From an uncultured Sutterella sp. (GTDB taxonomy: Bacteria > Pseudomonadota > Gammaproteobacteria > Burkholderiales > Burkholderiaceae_F): 41,896 bases of DNA. The notes below the pieces were generated by a model, which saw only the letters and a list, made by a program, of their open reading frames with translations, was not told where the DNA came from and did no database searches. Positions 25,580 through 33,924 of this stretch are shown here, one piece after another (position 1 is the stretch's first letter; each line of letters begins with the position of its first letter). The position numbers were made by a program, and so were the translations under genes. Location of the stretch: assembly GCA_900546995.1 (NCBI GenBank), contig URFF01000005.1, positions 1 through 41,896 of the forward strand, written 5' to 3'.

Positions 25580-26461
25580 ATGTCGCTAGAATCAACAACT
25601 TCGTGGCTAAAATTTCTTAGCTTGTCGGAACTCGACGATGAAATCAGGCTGATTCTTTTAAGGGCGATCGGCCTTCCGGAACTCATTTTTGATGCGAGTT
25701 GGTCAACCTTGACTCGTTATGTTCCAGCCGATATTGCAACGTTGATACGCCACGGTCCATCAAACCAATGTCTTGATCAAATAGAAAAAACACTTAACTG
25801 GATGCGAGAAGACCATATTCAATTTGTCACGATTAGTGATAGCAACTACCCTTCTCGTTTGTTGAACGTTCCTTTCCCGCCATTGGCTTTTTTTGCCGTT
25901 GGGGATTTGTCGCTTTTAAATCGACCCACTGTTTCTTTGGTCGGTTCTCGGCATCCAACTGACGAAGGGATCTCTACAGCTCGCTCTTGGGCAAAGTCAT
26001 TGATTCAAGAACCACTTACATTGGTTCTGGGAATGGGCTCTGGCATAGAATATGCTGCAGTGCAAGGGGCGGCGCAAAGTAAAAGAGGCTTTGTAGTAGT
26101 TTCTAACAGAGCTTTATCGAGTGAAGATGATATTGAGAAAGTTTCGTTTATGAGAAATTCTGGTTTGATGATGAGTGTGACATTGCCCTTTGGGGATTCT
26201 GATAGAGAAAGCGCATGGTTACAAAGGCAAAAAATGATGATTGCTGCATGTGAGCACTTCGTTGTTGTTGAAGCGAGCTTGTTTTCAAAAAGCCTGCGCC
26301 TAGCTCGCGAGGCAGGTGATGTTGGTCGTAACGTGATGGCTGTGCCAGGGAGCATTCACGAAACGTTGCACAAAGGGTGCCACCAGTTAATTAGAGAGGG
26401 AGCTAAACTCGTTGAGTCTACGCAAGATATTGTCAAGGAGATGGGGCTTAGGTCTCTTTAA
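25580..26461 (+). CDS. dprA: Divergent DprA (Smf) DNA-processing protein
   Basis: DprA loads RecA on incoming single-stranded DNA in transformation. The 293-residue protein has an N-terminal helical region (1-75) and a Rossmann-like core. The core includes V-S-L-V-G-S-R-H-P-T (about 118-127), a G-M-G-S-G-I-E-Y-A-A segment where most DprA have G-L-A-x-G-I-D-A-x-A-H, A-V-P-G-S-I-H (about 253-259) and K-G-C-H-Q-L-I-R-E-G-A. The usual G-x-G-x-D-x-x-Y-P-x-x-N stretch and the R-N-R-I-I-A motif are poorly kept (R-Q-K-M-M-I-A). I see no frameshift. The start at ATG 25580 has GGAAAGG 6 nt upstream. The dprA then topoisomerase order is common. The family is clear; activity is less sure. Confidence 0.8.
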   Translation: MSLESTTSWLKFLSLSELDDEIRLILLRAIGLPELIFDASWSTLTRYVPADIATLIRHGPSNQCLDQIEKTLNWMREDHIQFVTISDSNYPSRLLNVPFPPLAFFAVGDLSLLNRPTVSLVGSRHPTDEGISTARSWAKSLIQEPLTLVLGMGSGIEYAAVQGAAQSKRGFVVVSNRALSSEDDIEKVSFMRNSGLMMSVTLPFGDSDRESAWLQRQKMMIAACEHFVVVEASLFSKSLRLAREAGDVGRNVMAVPGSIHETLHKGCHQLIREGAKLVESTQDIVKEMGLRSL

Positions 26462-26555
26462 TCAATTTTTTTGTGGAAAAACTTGCCAAAATACCCCCTT
26501 TTGCTGTTACTCTAAAAAAGCATTTTGACAGAGAGCTCTAATTTAGGATTAGAAA

Positions 26556-29030
26556 ATGAGTGAAAAAACATTGGTGATTGCAGAAAAACCATCCGTTGCA
26601 TCTGATATCGCCAAGGCTCTGGGGGGAATGAGCCGAGAAAAAGATTACTTTGAGGGGGACCACTATGTGGTCAGTTCCGCTGTTGGGCACTTGCTGGAGT
26701 TAGCAGTCCCTGAAAAATATGATGTAAAGCGTGGTAAATGGACATTTGCTCATTTACCGATGTTGCCCCCGACCTTTGATTTGAAGCCGATTAAAAAGAC
26801 CGAAGACAAGTTAAAGTCTTTAAAGCGCTTATTAAAACGTTCTGATATTACAGCGGTCATCAACGCCTGCGATGCTGGACGAGAAGGGGAATTGATTTTC
26901 CGCTACATCATGCAGGCCAGTAAGTGTAAGAAGCCCATTTCCAGACTATGGTTACAGTCAATGACGCCGGCGGCAATCCGGGAGGCTTTTGAGCACTTGA
27001 GAACCGATGCGCAGATGCAAAATTTAGCAGATGCCGCGCGTTCGCGTTCCGAAGCCGATTGGTTGGTGGGCATCAACGGTACCCGTGCCATGACGGCGTT
27101 CAACAGCAAAGACGGAGGTTTTTTCCTAACCACTGTCGGTCGAGTTCAGACGCCAACCTTGGCCATTGTGGTTGAACGAGAAGAGGCGATTCGTAATTTT
27201 GTCAGTCAGAAGTACTGGGAAGTTCACACGGATATCCATGCTCGGCAGGGGCACTATGAGGCCATTTGGTTTGATCCATTGTTTAAGAAAGACGAAGACA
27301 ATCCTCATAAGAAAGCAGAGAGAATTTGGGAGCAAAAAAAGGCTCAGCAAATTTGCGACAAAATCAATCAGCAGTTTGGTACTGTCGAGGAAAGTGCCAA
27401 ACGAACGACTCAGTTGTCTCCTTTGTTATTTGATTTGACCAGTTTGCAAAGAGAAGCTAATAACCGATTTGGGTTTTCAGCTAAAACCACTTTATCGATT
27501 GCCCAGTCGTTATATGAAAAGCATAAGGCGTTGACGTACCCGCGTACCGATGCACGCGCTCTTCCGGAGGACTATCTATCGACCGTGCATGCCACCATGC
27601 AGATGCTTCAAGAAAATAATCGTTACGTAAAAAACGTAGAAGACATTTTCAAGCATCACTGGATTAAGCCGACAAAGCGAATTTTTGATAACTCAAAGAT
27701 TTCAGATCACTTTGCGATTATTCCGACGCTACAGGCACCTAAAAAATTGTCTGAAGTTGAAGAAAAAATCTACGACCTGGTTGTTAAGCGCTTCTTGGCC
27801 GTTTTTTATCCGGCCGCTGAATATGACGTGACAACACGTATAACGACAATTCAGGGTGAAAAATTAAAGACAGAAGGAAAGGTTTTGGTCAATCCCGGAT
27901 GGTTGGCTGTGTATGGTCGTGAAACAGCTCAAGACGATACGATGCCTGCTATCGAAAAGGCTGAAAAGGTACAAGCGATTTCTGCTCAAGCACAAGAAAA
28001 AGCGACAAAGGCTCCGCCGCGTTATACAGAAGCAACGTTATTGTCGGCTATGGAAGGGGCGGGAAAACTCGTTGAAGAAAGTGAATTGCGTGAAGCAATG
28101 AAAGGTAAAGGCTTGGGAACTCCTGCAACGAGAGCGGCCATTATCGAGGGACTTTTATTGCAAAAATATTTACGTCGGGATGGGCGTGAGTTATGCCCAA
28201 CATATAAAGCCCGGCAGCTTTTTGCTCTTCTGAAAGGGCTTGGGGTTTCTGAGTTATCAGAGCCGGAACTGACCGGGGAGTGGGAATACAAGTTAGCGCA
28301 AATCGAACAAGGCCAGATGACTCGAGATCAGTTCATGAAAGAGATTCGCAACATGACGGTCGACATTGTAGAGTCAGCCAAACGCTACGAAGGGGATACT
28401 GTGCCGATTCAAGATCCTGCACACTTGAAAAATCCCTGTCCTAAGTGCGGCGGTGAAATTGTGGAAAATTACAGACGCTTTGCCTGTACTCACTGTGACT
28501 TTAGTTTGCCTAAACATCCGGGGGGACGTACCTTTGAAGTCTCTGAAGTGGAGGAACTTCTTGCTAATAGAGAAATCGGACCTTTGGAAGGTTTTATCAG
28601 CAAGATGGGGCGTCCGTTTAGTGCCAAGTTGCGTATCAGTGATGACTTCAAACTTGAGTTTGATTTTGGTCAGGAACATCAATCGGAGCAAGAACCGATT
28701 GATGTGAATGAGTTGGAGTCTGTGGGGACTTGTCCGAAGTGCGGTGGCCGTGTGCTCGATAGTGCCAAGGGGTATGTTTGCGAAAACACATTGAGTAAAA
28801 CCTGTGATTTTCGTTTGGGTAAAACCATTCTTCAGCAGCCTATCGAAGCTCAACAAGCGGTCAAACTGCTTCGTGATGGTAAAAGCGATGAGTTAAGTGG
28901 TTTTGTTTCCAATCGCACCAAGCGTAAATTCTCAGCCATGTTGACTTTGGGCAAAGATGGAAAGATTGGTTTTGAATTTTCGCAAGTTCGACCAACAAGA
29001 CGCTCAACAACCAAGACTGAAAAGAGTTAA
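26556..29030 (+). CDS. topB: DNA topoisomerase III-type (type IA) with C-terminal zinc ribbons
   Basis: Type IA topoisomerases pass single strands through a transient Tyr-linked break. The protein starts T-L-V-I-A-E-K-P-S-V-A (Toprim domain, 1-140) and has N-A-C-D-A-G-R-E-G-E-L-I (about 105-116). The active-site Tyr is in T-Y-P-R-T-D-A-R (about 328). Beyond the core there is C-P-K-C-G-G...C-T-H-C (about 629-650) and a second ribbon C-P-K-C-G-G-R...C-E-N plus C-D-F (about 725-755), each followed by a Topo-C-like repeat. The tail makes it longer (824) than E. coli TopB (about 650), a form common in Burkholderiales. Start ATG 26556 follows TTAGGA. Confidence 0.9.
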   Translation: MSEKTLVIAEKPSVASDIAKALGGMSREKDYFEGDHYVVSSAVGHLLELAVPEKYDVKRGKWTFAHLPMLPPTFDLKPIKKTEDKLKSLKRLLKRSDITAVINACDAGREGELIFRYIMQASKCKKPISRLWLQSMTPAAIREAFEHLRTDAQMQNLADAARSRSEADWLVGINGTRAMTAFNSKDGGFFLTTVGRVQTPTLAIVVEREEAIRNFVSQKYWEVHTDIHARQGHYEAIWFDPLFKKDEDNPHKKAERIWEQKKAQQICDKINQQFGTVEESAKRTTQLSPLLFDLTSLQREANNRFGFSAKTTLSIAQSLYEKHKALTYPRTDARALPEDYLSTVHATMQMLQENNRYVKNVEDIFKHHWIKPTKRIFDNSKISDHFAIIPTLQAPKKLSEVEEKIYDLVVKRFLAVFYPAAEYDVTTRITTIQGEKLKTEGKVLVNPGWLAVYGRETAQDDTMPAIEKAEKVQAISAQAQEKATKAPPRYTEATLLSAMEGAGKLVEESELREAMKGKGLGTPATRAAIIEGLLLQKYLRRDGRELCPTYKARQLFALLKGLGVSELSEPELTGEWEYKLAQIEQGQMTRDQFMKEIRNMTVDIVESAKRYEGDTVPIQDPAHLKNPCPKCGGEIVENYRRFACTHCDFSLPKHPGGRTFEVSEVEELLANREIGPLEGFISKMGRPFSAKLRISDDFKLEFDFGQEHQSEQEPIDVNELESVGTCPKCGGRVLDSAKGYVCENTLSKTCDFRLGKTILQQPIEAQQAVKLLRDGKSDELSGFVSNRTKRKFSAMLTLGKDGKIGFEFSQVRPTRRSTTKTEKS

Positions 29031-29045
29031 CTCAGAGTCAATACA

Positions 29046-29068
29046 AGCCGCCGGAGTATTCGGCGGCT
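29046..29068. terminator. Hairpin between convergent topB and CorC-like gene
   Basis: AGCCGCCG and CGGCGGCT form a perfect 8-bp GC-rich stem with a 7-nt loop. Neither side has a proper T-run (minus side reads TTGTATT), so it is a weaker candidate than the other terminators here. Its place 15 nt after topB and 7 nt after the opposing stop supports the role. Confidence 0.55.
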
Positions 29069-29075
29069 CGTGATG

Positions 29076-30398
29076 TTAAGAAACGGCTTGTTGTGTTGTT
29101 TTAGTGTCGGGTTTTATGGCGGCGACGAGAACTTGGTCCACTTTGTTGTTATCAACGTCGATGACTTCAAAGCGATACCCGCCATAAACAACTCGATCTG
29201 TCCGTTTGGGAATTTTTCGCAACATGTACATCATGAAGCCGGCGACGGTTTCATATGCGTTGTCATCCGGAAGACTGCCGACATTTAAAAGACGTTCCAA
29301 ATCTTCGACAGGGGTTGAACCGTCCACGAGCCAGGAGCCGTCTTCACGCTCAAGAATTTGAGATTCTTCCTCATTACTGACAAGATCGCCCATCACTGTA
29401 CTCATCACATCGTTCAATGTGATGATGCCTACAACGAGCGCATACTCATTGATAATGACGGCAATGTCGCTGTGAGTCCGTTTGAAGTTATCCAAAATTT
29501 CCGACAGTGTGAGCGTGTCTGGGACCATTTGTACAGGATGAACCAATCCGTCATCCTTCAGAGAGAATTTTTGATCGCTCATCATTTTGCCGAGAAGGGA
29601 TTTTGAGTCTGTTACGCCGACGACATTATCCAGAGATCCGTTGCAAACTAAATACTGATTGTGCGGTAAATCAATGACTTTTCGGCAAATGTCTTCTTCT
29701 TTTTCGTCAAGTAAGAAGTACACAATGTTTTCTCTGGGAGTCATTGAACTAGGAACTGTTCGGCTTTCCAGTTCAAAAATATTTTCAATAGCGATTTGCT
29801 CTTCTGTGGCAATAACCCCAGCGGCGGTACCGGCATTGACGGTTGCCAGGATATCCTCAGAGGTAATCTTGTCTTTTGCGTGTTCGGGTAGTCCGAGGCT
29901 TCGAATAATGATGTTTGCCAGTCCATTGAAAAACCAGATAAAGGGTTTAAGCAGACGAATAAGAACCGACATGGGGCCAATAATCGTCATGGCGATTTTT
30001 TCTGGAGCGACTAAGGCCAGTCGTTTTGGGATGAGGTCGGCAAATAAAATAAATGCGACGGTGGACACAATAAATGCTGCCCAAAAACCGAATGTTTCGG
30101 CAACAGTCGGTTTGGCGCCTAAAAACAGTGCAAAATGGGCAAAGGCCGGAGAGAAAAACCGTTCACCTAAAATACCCCCTGCCAATGAGAGTGCGTTGAC
30201 AGAAATCTGGATGACCGTAAAAAAGTGTCCTGGGTGTTCTTGCAGTGCAATCACTCGGGATGCTTTTTTATGACCCTCCTCCGCTAAGGTGCGAAGACGA
30301 ATTTTTTTTGCGGCGGCTAATGAAATTTCAGAGATCGAAAAGAAGCTGCTCGTGAAAATTAATGCGACAAGAAGAATAAGTGATAGGTAAGAAGACAT
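29076..30398 (-). CDS. CNNM/CorC-HlyC family membrane protein (UPF0053)
   Basis: This 440-residue protein has an N-terminal DUF21/CNNM transmembrane domain (about 1-180, three to four helices; S-I-S-E-I-S-L-A-A-A near residue 25), a CBS pair (about 200-330) and a C-terminal CorC_HlyC domain (about 345-425; D-G-S-W-L-V-D-G-S-T-P-V-E-D-L). Relatives include E. coli YtfL and YfjD, and CNNM-type proteins linked to Mg2+ or other cation handling; the 'hemolysin' label is historical. I began at ATG 30398 (M-S-S-Y-L-S-L-I-L), which opens directly into the first helix. No good ribosome-binding site is visible, and an upstream in-frame TTG at 30437 cannot be excluded. Confidence 0.88.
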   Translation of the reverse strand: MSSYLSLILLVALIFTSSFFSISEISLAAAKKIRLRTLAEEGHKKASRVIALQEHPGHFFTVIQISVNALSLAGGILGERFFSPAFAHFALFLGAKPTVAETFGFWAAFIVSTVAFILFADLIPKRLALVAPEKIAMTIIGPMSVLIRLLKPFIWFFNGLANIIIRSLGLPEHAKDKITSEDILATVNAGTAAGVIATEEQIAIENIFELESRTVPSSMTPRENIVYFLLDEKEEDICRKVIDLPHNQYLVCNGSLDNVVGVTDSKSLLGKMMSDQKFSLKDDGLVHPVQMVPDTLTLSEILDNFKRTHSDIAVIINEYALVVGIITLNDVMSTVMGDLVSNEEESQILEREDGSWLVDGSTPVEDLERLLNVGSLPDDNAYETVAGFMMYMLRKIPKRTDRVVYGGYRFEVIDVDNNKVDQVLVAAIKPDTKTTQQAVS

Positions 30399-30585
30399 AT
30401 AAGGAAAAAAAGAGTTACAACTTTCTAAGTGTATCAAAAATAAGGAATTTTTTCAAATTGAAGAGCTTGAAAAAACATCTATGTTCAAATGAGTATTGTT
30501 CTTTGAGATTTTTTTAGTAAGAATTGTTAAAACGGTTTTGAGCAACTACCCCAACGACTGTTTGGGACTTCTAGCTGAGGTTACG

Positions 30586-31608
30586 ATGAAGAAATATGCA
30601 CTCACAGCACTTTCCGCAACATTGCTGACAATTTTTGCCGCTCAGGCCTTTGCGGCTTCGACGCTGGAAACGGTGAAAGCGCGTGGACAACTTATTTGTG
30701 GTGTTAATACGGCCGCACCGGGCTTTTCTTCTGTCGATAGCAAAGGTCAATGGAGTGGCTTGGACGTTGATATTTGTCGCGCAGTGGCAGCGGCTACGCT
30801 GGGCGATGCCAATAAGGTCAAATTTGTTCCTTTGAATTCGCCGCAACGGTTTTCTGCATTACAAGCCGGCGAAATTGATATTTTGGCCCGTAACACCTCT
30901 TGGACGATGAACCGTGATACAACAACCGGTGCGGTGTTTACGGCGATTAGCTATTACGACGGTCAGGGTTTCATGGTCCCGAAGCGCTTGAATGTGAAAT
31001 CTGCTAAACAGCTCAATGGAGCAACCATTTGTGTGCAGTCCGGTACCTCAAGTGAAAAGAGTCTCGCGGACTTCTTCACAACCAATAATTTGAAGTTCAA
31101 AACTGTGGTCTTCGATACGACTGAGGCAACTCAGGCGGCATTCTTTTCCGGTCGTTGCCAGGCCTATACAACCGATATGAGTGACTTAGCTGGCGCTCGG
31201 ACGAATTCTGCTAATCCTGCTGATTATGAAATTTTGCCGGAGGTCATTTCTAAAGAACCCTTGGCACCTGCTGTTCGCCGAGGCGATGATGAGTGGCTGT
31301 CAATCGTTCGCTGGTCGCTTTTCGCAATGATCAACGCCGAAGAATTGGGTGTAACTAAGGCAAATATCGATGAAGTCAAGAATAAAGACATGCGCCCGGA
31401 TGTTCAGCGCTTAGTTGGTGCAAGCGAAGATATGGGTAAAATGTTAGGTTTGGATAAGCAGTGGAGTTATCGAATCATTAAACAAGTGGGTAACTATGGG
31501 GAAAGCTTTGAGAAAAATTTAGGACCTAATTCCAAATTGGGTCTTCCCCGCGGGAACAATAACTTGTGGACGCAGGGCGGTTTGATGTACGCTCCACCTA
31601 TCCGTTAA
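30586..31608 (+). CDS. aapJ: General amino-acid ABC transporter, periplasmic binding protein
   Basis: AapJ-type proteins bind a range of L-amino acids and deliver them to an AapQ/AapM permease. The 340-residue protein has a signal peptide ending A-Q-A-F-A-A-S (about 23), then the family-3 solute-binding fold. That fold shows R-G-Q-L-I-C-G-V-N-T-A-A-P-G-F-S, then G-L-D-V-D-I-C-R-A-V-A-A, R-N-T-S-W-T-M-N-R-D and C-V-Q-S-G-T-S-S-E. I chose ATG 30586 with GAGG at 30577-30580; the frame continues upstream without a better start. The 187-bp region upstream is AT-rich and shows no promoter I trust. It is followed by a terminator-like hairpin before the permease genes, which would favour more binding protein than permease. 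Confidence 0.93.
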   Translation: MKKYALTALSATLLTIFAAQAFAASTLETVKARGQLICGVNTAAPGFSSVDSKGQWSGLDVDICRAVAAATLGDANKVKFVPLNSPQRFSALQAGEIDILARNTSWTMNRDTTTGAVFTAISYYDGQGFMVPKRLNVKSAKQLNGATICVQSGTSSEKSLADFFTTNNLKFKTVVFDTTEATQAAFFSGRCQAYTTDMSDLAGARTNSANPADYEILPEVISKEPLAPAVRRGDDEWLSIVRWSLFAMINAEELGVTKANIDEVKNKDMRPDVQRLVGASEDMGKMLGLDKQWSYRIIKQVGNYGESFEKNLGPNSKLGLPRGNNNLWTQGGLMYAPPIR

Positions 31609-31630
31609 TCGCTGACTTTAGGGAGTCGTT

Positions 31631-31662
31631 ATGGCGGTTGGGTTCAGCCGCCATTATTTTTT
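31631..31662 (+). terminator. Intrinsic-terminator-like hairpin between aapJ and aapQ
   Basis: ATGGCGGTTG (31631-31640) pairs with CAGCCGCCAT (31645-31654), a 10-bp stem with one G-U pair and a GGTT loop. TATTTTTT follows directly. This is the form of an intrinsic terminator, but it lies inside the operon, so partial termination after aapJ is the likely role. It would set the ratio of binding protein to permease. Confidence 0.7.
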
Positions 31663-31666
31663 ATGA
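31631..31666 (+). CDS. Candidate 11-codon leader peptide coupled to aapQ
   Basis: An ATG at 31631 with AGGGAG five bases upstream (31620-31625) opens an 11-codon frame, M-A-V-G-F-S-R-H-Y-F-L. Its TGA (31664-31666) overlaps the aapQ ATG (31663-31665) as ATGA. The frame covers both arms of the hairpin at 31631-31654. aapQ itself has no ribosome-binding site in the usual window, which is filled by the hairpin and a T-run. Translation of this peptide could deliver ribosomes to aapQ and open the hairpin. This is a structural reading; no homologue or protein evidence is available. Confidence 0.45.
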   Translation: MAVGFSRHYFL

Positions 31667-32844
31667 AAGAACAAAGTCCAAAGAAAAGTGGCATTTTAGG
31701 CGATCAGGCTTGGCAAGCTCGTGAGGCAATGCGCCGCCGTAAAGAGTGGTGTTGGCAGGCGTTGGCTGTTGTGGCGACGATCGCTCTACTTTGGATATTT
31801 GCACACAATATATTCGAAAATCTTCAGGCAAGAGATATACGATCCGGTTTCGCATTTTTATCGGATCGTGCCAGTTTCGAGATCGGTGAGTCGCTCATAG
31901 CCGTTTCCTCGAATGATAGCTTTGCGCGAATGTTCTTCGCAGGGATGCTCAACACGGTACGGGTGGCAGCTGTGGCCATTATTACGGCAACCATCTTGGG
32001 CGTTTTGGTTGGCTTAATGCGATTGTCAAAGCACCCACTTATTCGTCTGTTGGGGGTTGCTCACGTTGAGTTTTACCGCAATATTCCGTTGTTGATACAA
32101 CTTTTTGCTATCTATTTGGTCATCACGGAATTTCTTCCTGATTCGTTTGCGCCATGGCATTTAGGATCATGGGCTATGCTGTCAAAGGGAGGATTTCTTT
32201 TCAGTGTTCCTTCGGCATTGTGGGTGGCAAACTTGTCAGCCGTCGCGGCAGCCTTGGTAAGCGGCTACTTTGTCAGGCGTTGGATGATCCGCCAGACGAC
32301 TGCACTCGTGGCGAGCTTAAAAGCATTGCTGGTTGGGGTGTCGGTTGCGATTGCAGTCTGGGTTGCGTTCGGGGTGTTGGGTGGCTGGAGCCAACCTCAT
32401 CAAGAAGGATTCATGGTCACCGGGGGTGCAAGTCTAACGCCGGAATTCATCACATTGTGGATTGGCTTAACAACGTTTACGTCAGCCGCTATCGCCGAGA
32501 TTGTCAGAGCGGGCGTTTTAGCAGTCCCTGTTAATCAGTGGAATGCAGCAAAGGCTCTGGGCATGACGCAGTCTCAAACCGTCAGTTATGTGGTCTTGCC
32601 ACAGTCGCTTAAGTTGATTATTCCGCCACTAGCCAGCCAATATATGAATTTAACCAAAAATTCCTCATTGGCGGTCATCATCGGTTATCCAGATATAGTT
32701 AGTGTAGGCAATACGTCAATTGTCATTATGGGACAAGCCTTAGAGGCGATTGTCATTATCATGGCGGTTTATCTGTTCTTGAATTTATTGATTGCCGTCA
32801 TCATGAGTCGGATTAATTCCCGTGTGACAGCCACGTCTGAGTAG
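31663..32844 (+). CDS. aapQ: General amino-acid ABC transporter permease, AapQ type
   Basis: This 393-residue inner-membrane permease has a basic N-terminus, a first helix at about 29-46, then a long loop and the His/Glu-type permease core. The core begins F-F-A-G-M-L-N-T-V-R-V-A (about 90) and contains E-F-Y-R-N-I-P-L-L-I-Q (about 129). The EAA loop for the ATPase reads A-A-K-A-L-G-M-T-Q-S-Q-T near 298, followed by V-V-L-P-Q-S-L. The extra loop between helices (about 160-250) is typical of AapQ. Its start overlaps the stop of the 11-codon leader frame, and aapM starts 9 nt after its stop. Confidence 0.92.
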   Translation: MKEQSPKKSGILGDQAWQAREAMRRRKEWCWQALAVVATIALLWIFAHNIFENLQARDIRSGFAFLSDRASFEIGESLIAVSSNDSFARMFFAGMLNTVRVAAVAIITATILGVLVGLMRLSKHPLIRLLGVAHVEFYRNIPLLIQLFAIYLVITEFLPDSFAPWHLGSWAMLSKGGFLFSVPSALWVANLSAVAAALVSGYFVRRWMIRQTTALVASLKALLVGVSVAIAVWVAFGVLGGWSQPHQEGFMVTGGASLTPEFITLWIGLTTFTSAAIAEIVRAGVLAVPVNQWNAAKALGMTQSQTVSYVVLPQSLKLIIPPLASQYMNLTKNSSLAVIIGYPDIVSVGNTSIVIMGQALEAIVIIMAVYLFLNLLIAVIMSRINSRVTATSE

Positions 32845-32853
32845 GAGCCTGGA

Positions 32854-33924
32854 ATGAAGCAGTATGAAGCATTTGCTTTAAGCCGGTTGCGTCGGGACTT
32901 TTTCGGAACGCCAGCTTCGTCGCTTATTACGCTAATCGTGATGACGTTATTGGTGTGGCTGGCTGCGGACGTTTTTAATTGGGGAATTTTGCAAGCTGTG
33001 ACAGCGCCTGATTTGCAGGCATGCCGTTCTACGGATGGGGCTTGTTGGGGATTTGTCGCGGAAAAGTGGCGCTTAATATTGTTTGGTCGTTATCCATATG
33101 AGCTTCAGTGGCGAGCTGGATTGGCGACCGCACTATTGGTTGGTGTTTTGTTAGTCTCTGCGATTCCCTATTTTTGGCAGAAACGGTTTTCGAAGATTCT
33201 TACACTTTGTTGGGTCTTTTCATTCGTCCTTTTCTTTGTCTTAATGAGGGGAGGCCTTTTGGGGTTGGATCCCGTCGATTCCGACTTATGGGGCGGCTTA
33301 CCACTAACGGTTATTCTGACCTTAATCGGGATGCTTGCATCGATGCCTGTGGGTATTTTGTTAGCCTTGGGGAGACGATCTGAAATGCCAGTTATTCGAA
33401 CCCTCAGTATCGGCTATATTGAGTTGGTGCGAGGCGTTCCGCTGATTACGGTGCTATTTGTTGCGACTTATATTTTCCCGCTCGTGTTACCCTCCGGTTG
33501 GGAGATTGATGGGTTTTGGCGAATCGCCATTGGCATTGCGTTATTTCAGGCCGCTTATATGGCTGAAACGGTTCGCGGTGGGTTGCAAACCATTCCGTCG
33601 GGACAATTTAATGCAGCAGCCTCTTTAGGCATGAAAACGTGGCAAATTTACCTGTACGTGGTTTTGCCTCAGGCACTGGTTGCTGTCATTCCTGCGTTTG
33701 TCAATAGTCTCCTGTCCACATTCATGGATACGTCGCTAGTCACGGTGGTTTCTATGTATGACCTGACTGGGGCTTTACGTTTGGCCTTAGGAGACCCACA
33801 GTGGAGGCAATTCTTCATTGAGGGATACGTGTTTGTGGCGGCCATCTATTTTTTCAGCAGTTTTGCAATGTCCCGATATAGTTTCTGGCTTGAGGGGCGT
33901 TTACAAAAAGGGCAACAAGCATGA
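32854..33924 (+). CDS. aapM: General amino-acid ABC transporter permease, AapM type
   Basis: AapM is the second permease of the heterodimer. The 356-residue protein has an early helix (about 22-45), a soluble loop with two Cys (about 55-67) and three helices. The conserved core follows: G-G-L-P-L-T-V-I-L-T-L-I-G (about 146), Y-I-E-L-V-R-G-V-P-L-I-T (about 187-198) and the EAA loop N-A-A-A-S-L-G-M-K-T-W-Q (about 251). AGGAG precedes its ATG. Its stop overlaps the next gene by 4 nt. In most operons the next gene is the ATPase aapP; here it is an unrelated SRPBCC protein. Confidence 0.92.
   Translation: MKQYEAFALSRLRRDFFGTPASSLITLIVMTLLVWLAADVFNWGILQAVTAPDLQACRSTDGACWGFVAEKWRLILFGRYPYELQWRAGLATALLVGVLLVSAIPYFWQKRFSKILTLCWVFSFVLFFVLMRGGLLGLDPVDSDLWGGLPLTVILTLIGMLASMPVGILLALGRRSEMPVIRTLSIGYIELVRGVPLITVLFVATYIFPLVLPSGWEIDGFWRIAIGIALFQAAYMAETVRGGLQTIPSGQFNAAASLGMKTWQIYLYVVLPQALVAVIPAFVNSLLSTFMDTSLVTVVSMYDLTGALRLALGDPQWRQFFIEGYVFVAAIYFFSSFAMSRYSFWLEGRLQKGQQA

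Noticed and set aside
29659..30273. A 204-codon open plus-strand frame inside the CorC-like gene
   Set aside because: It lies opposite the CNNM and CBS domains, is Ser/Ala/Ile-rich in the way of a mirrored membrane gene, and has no family signature.
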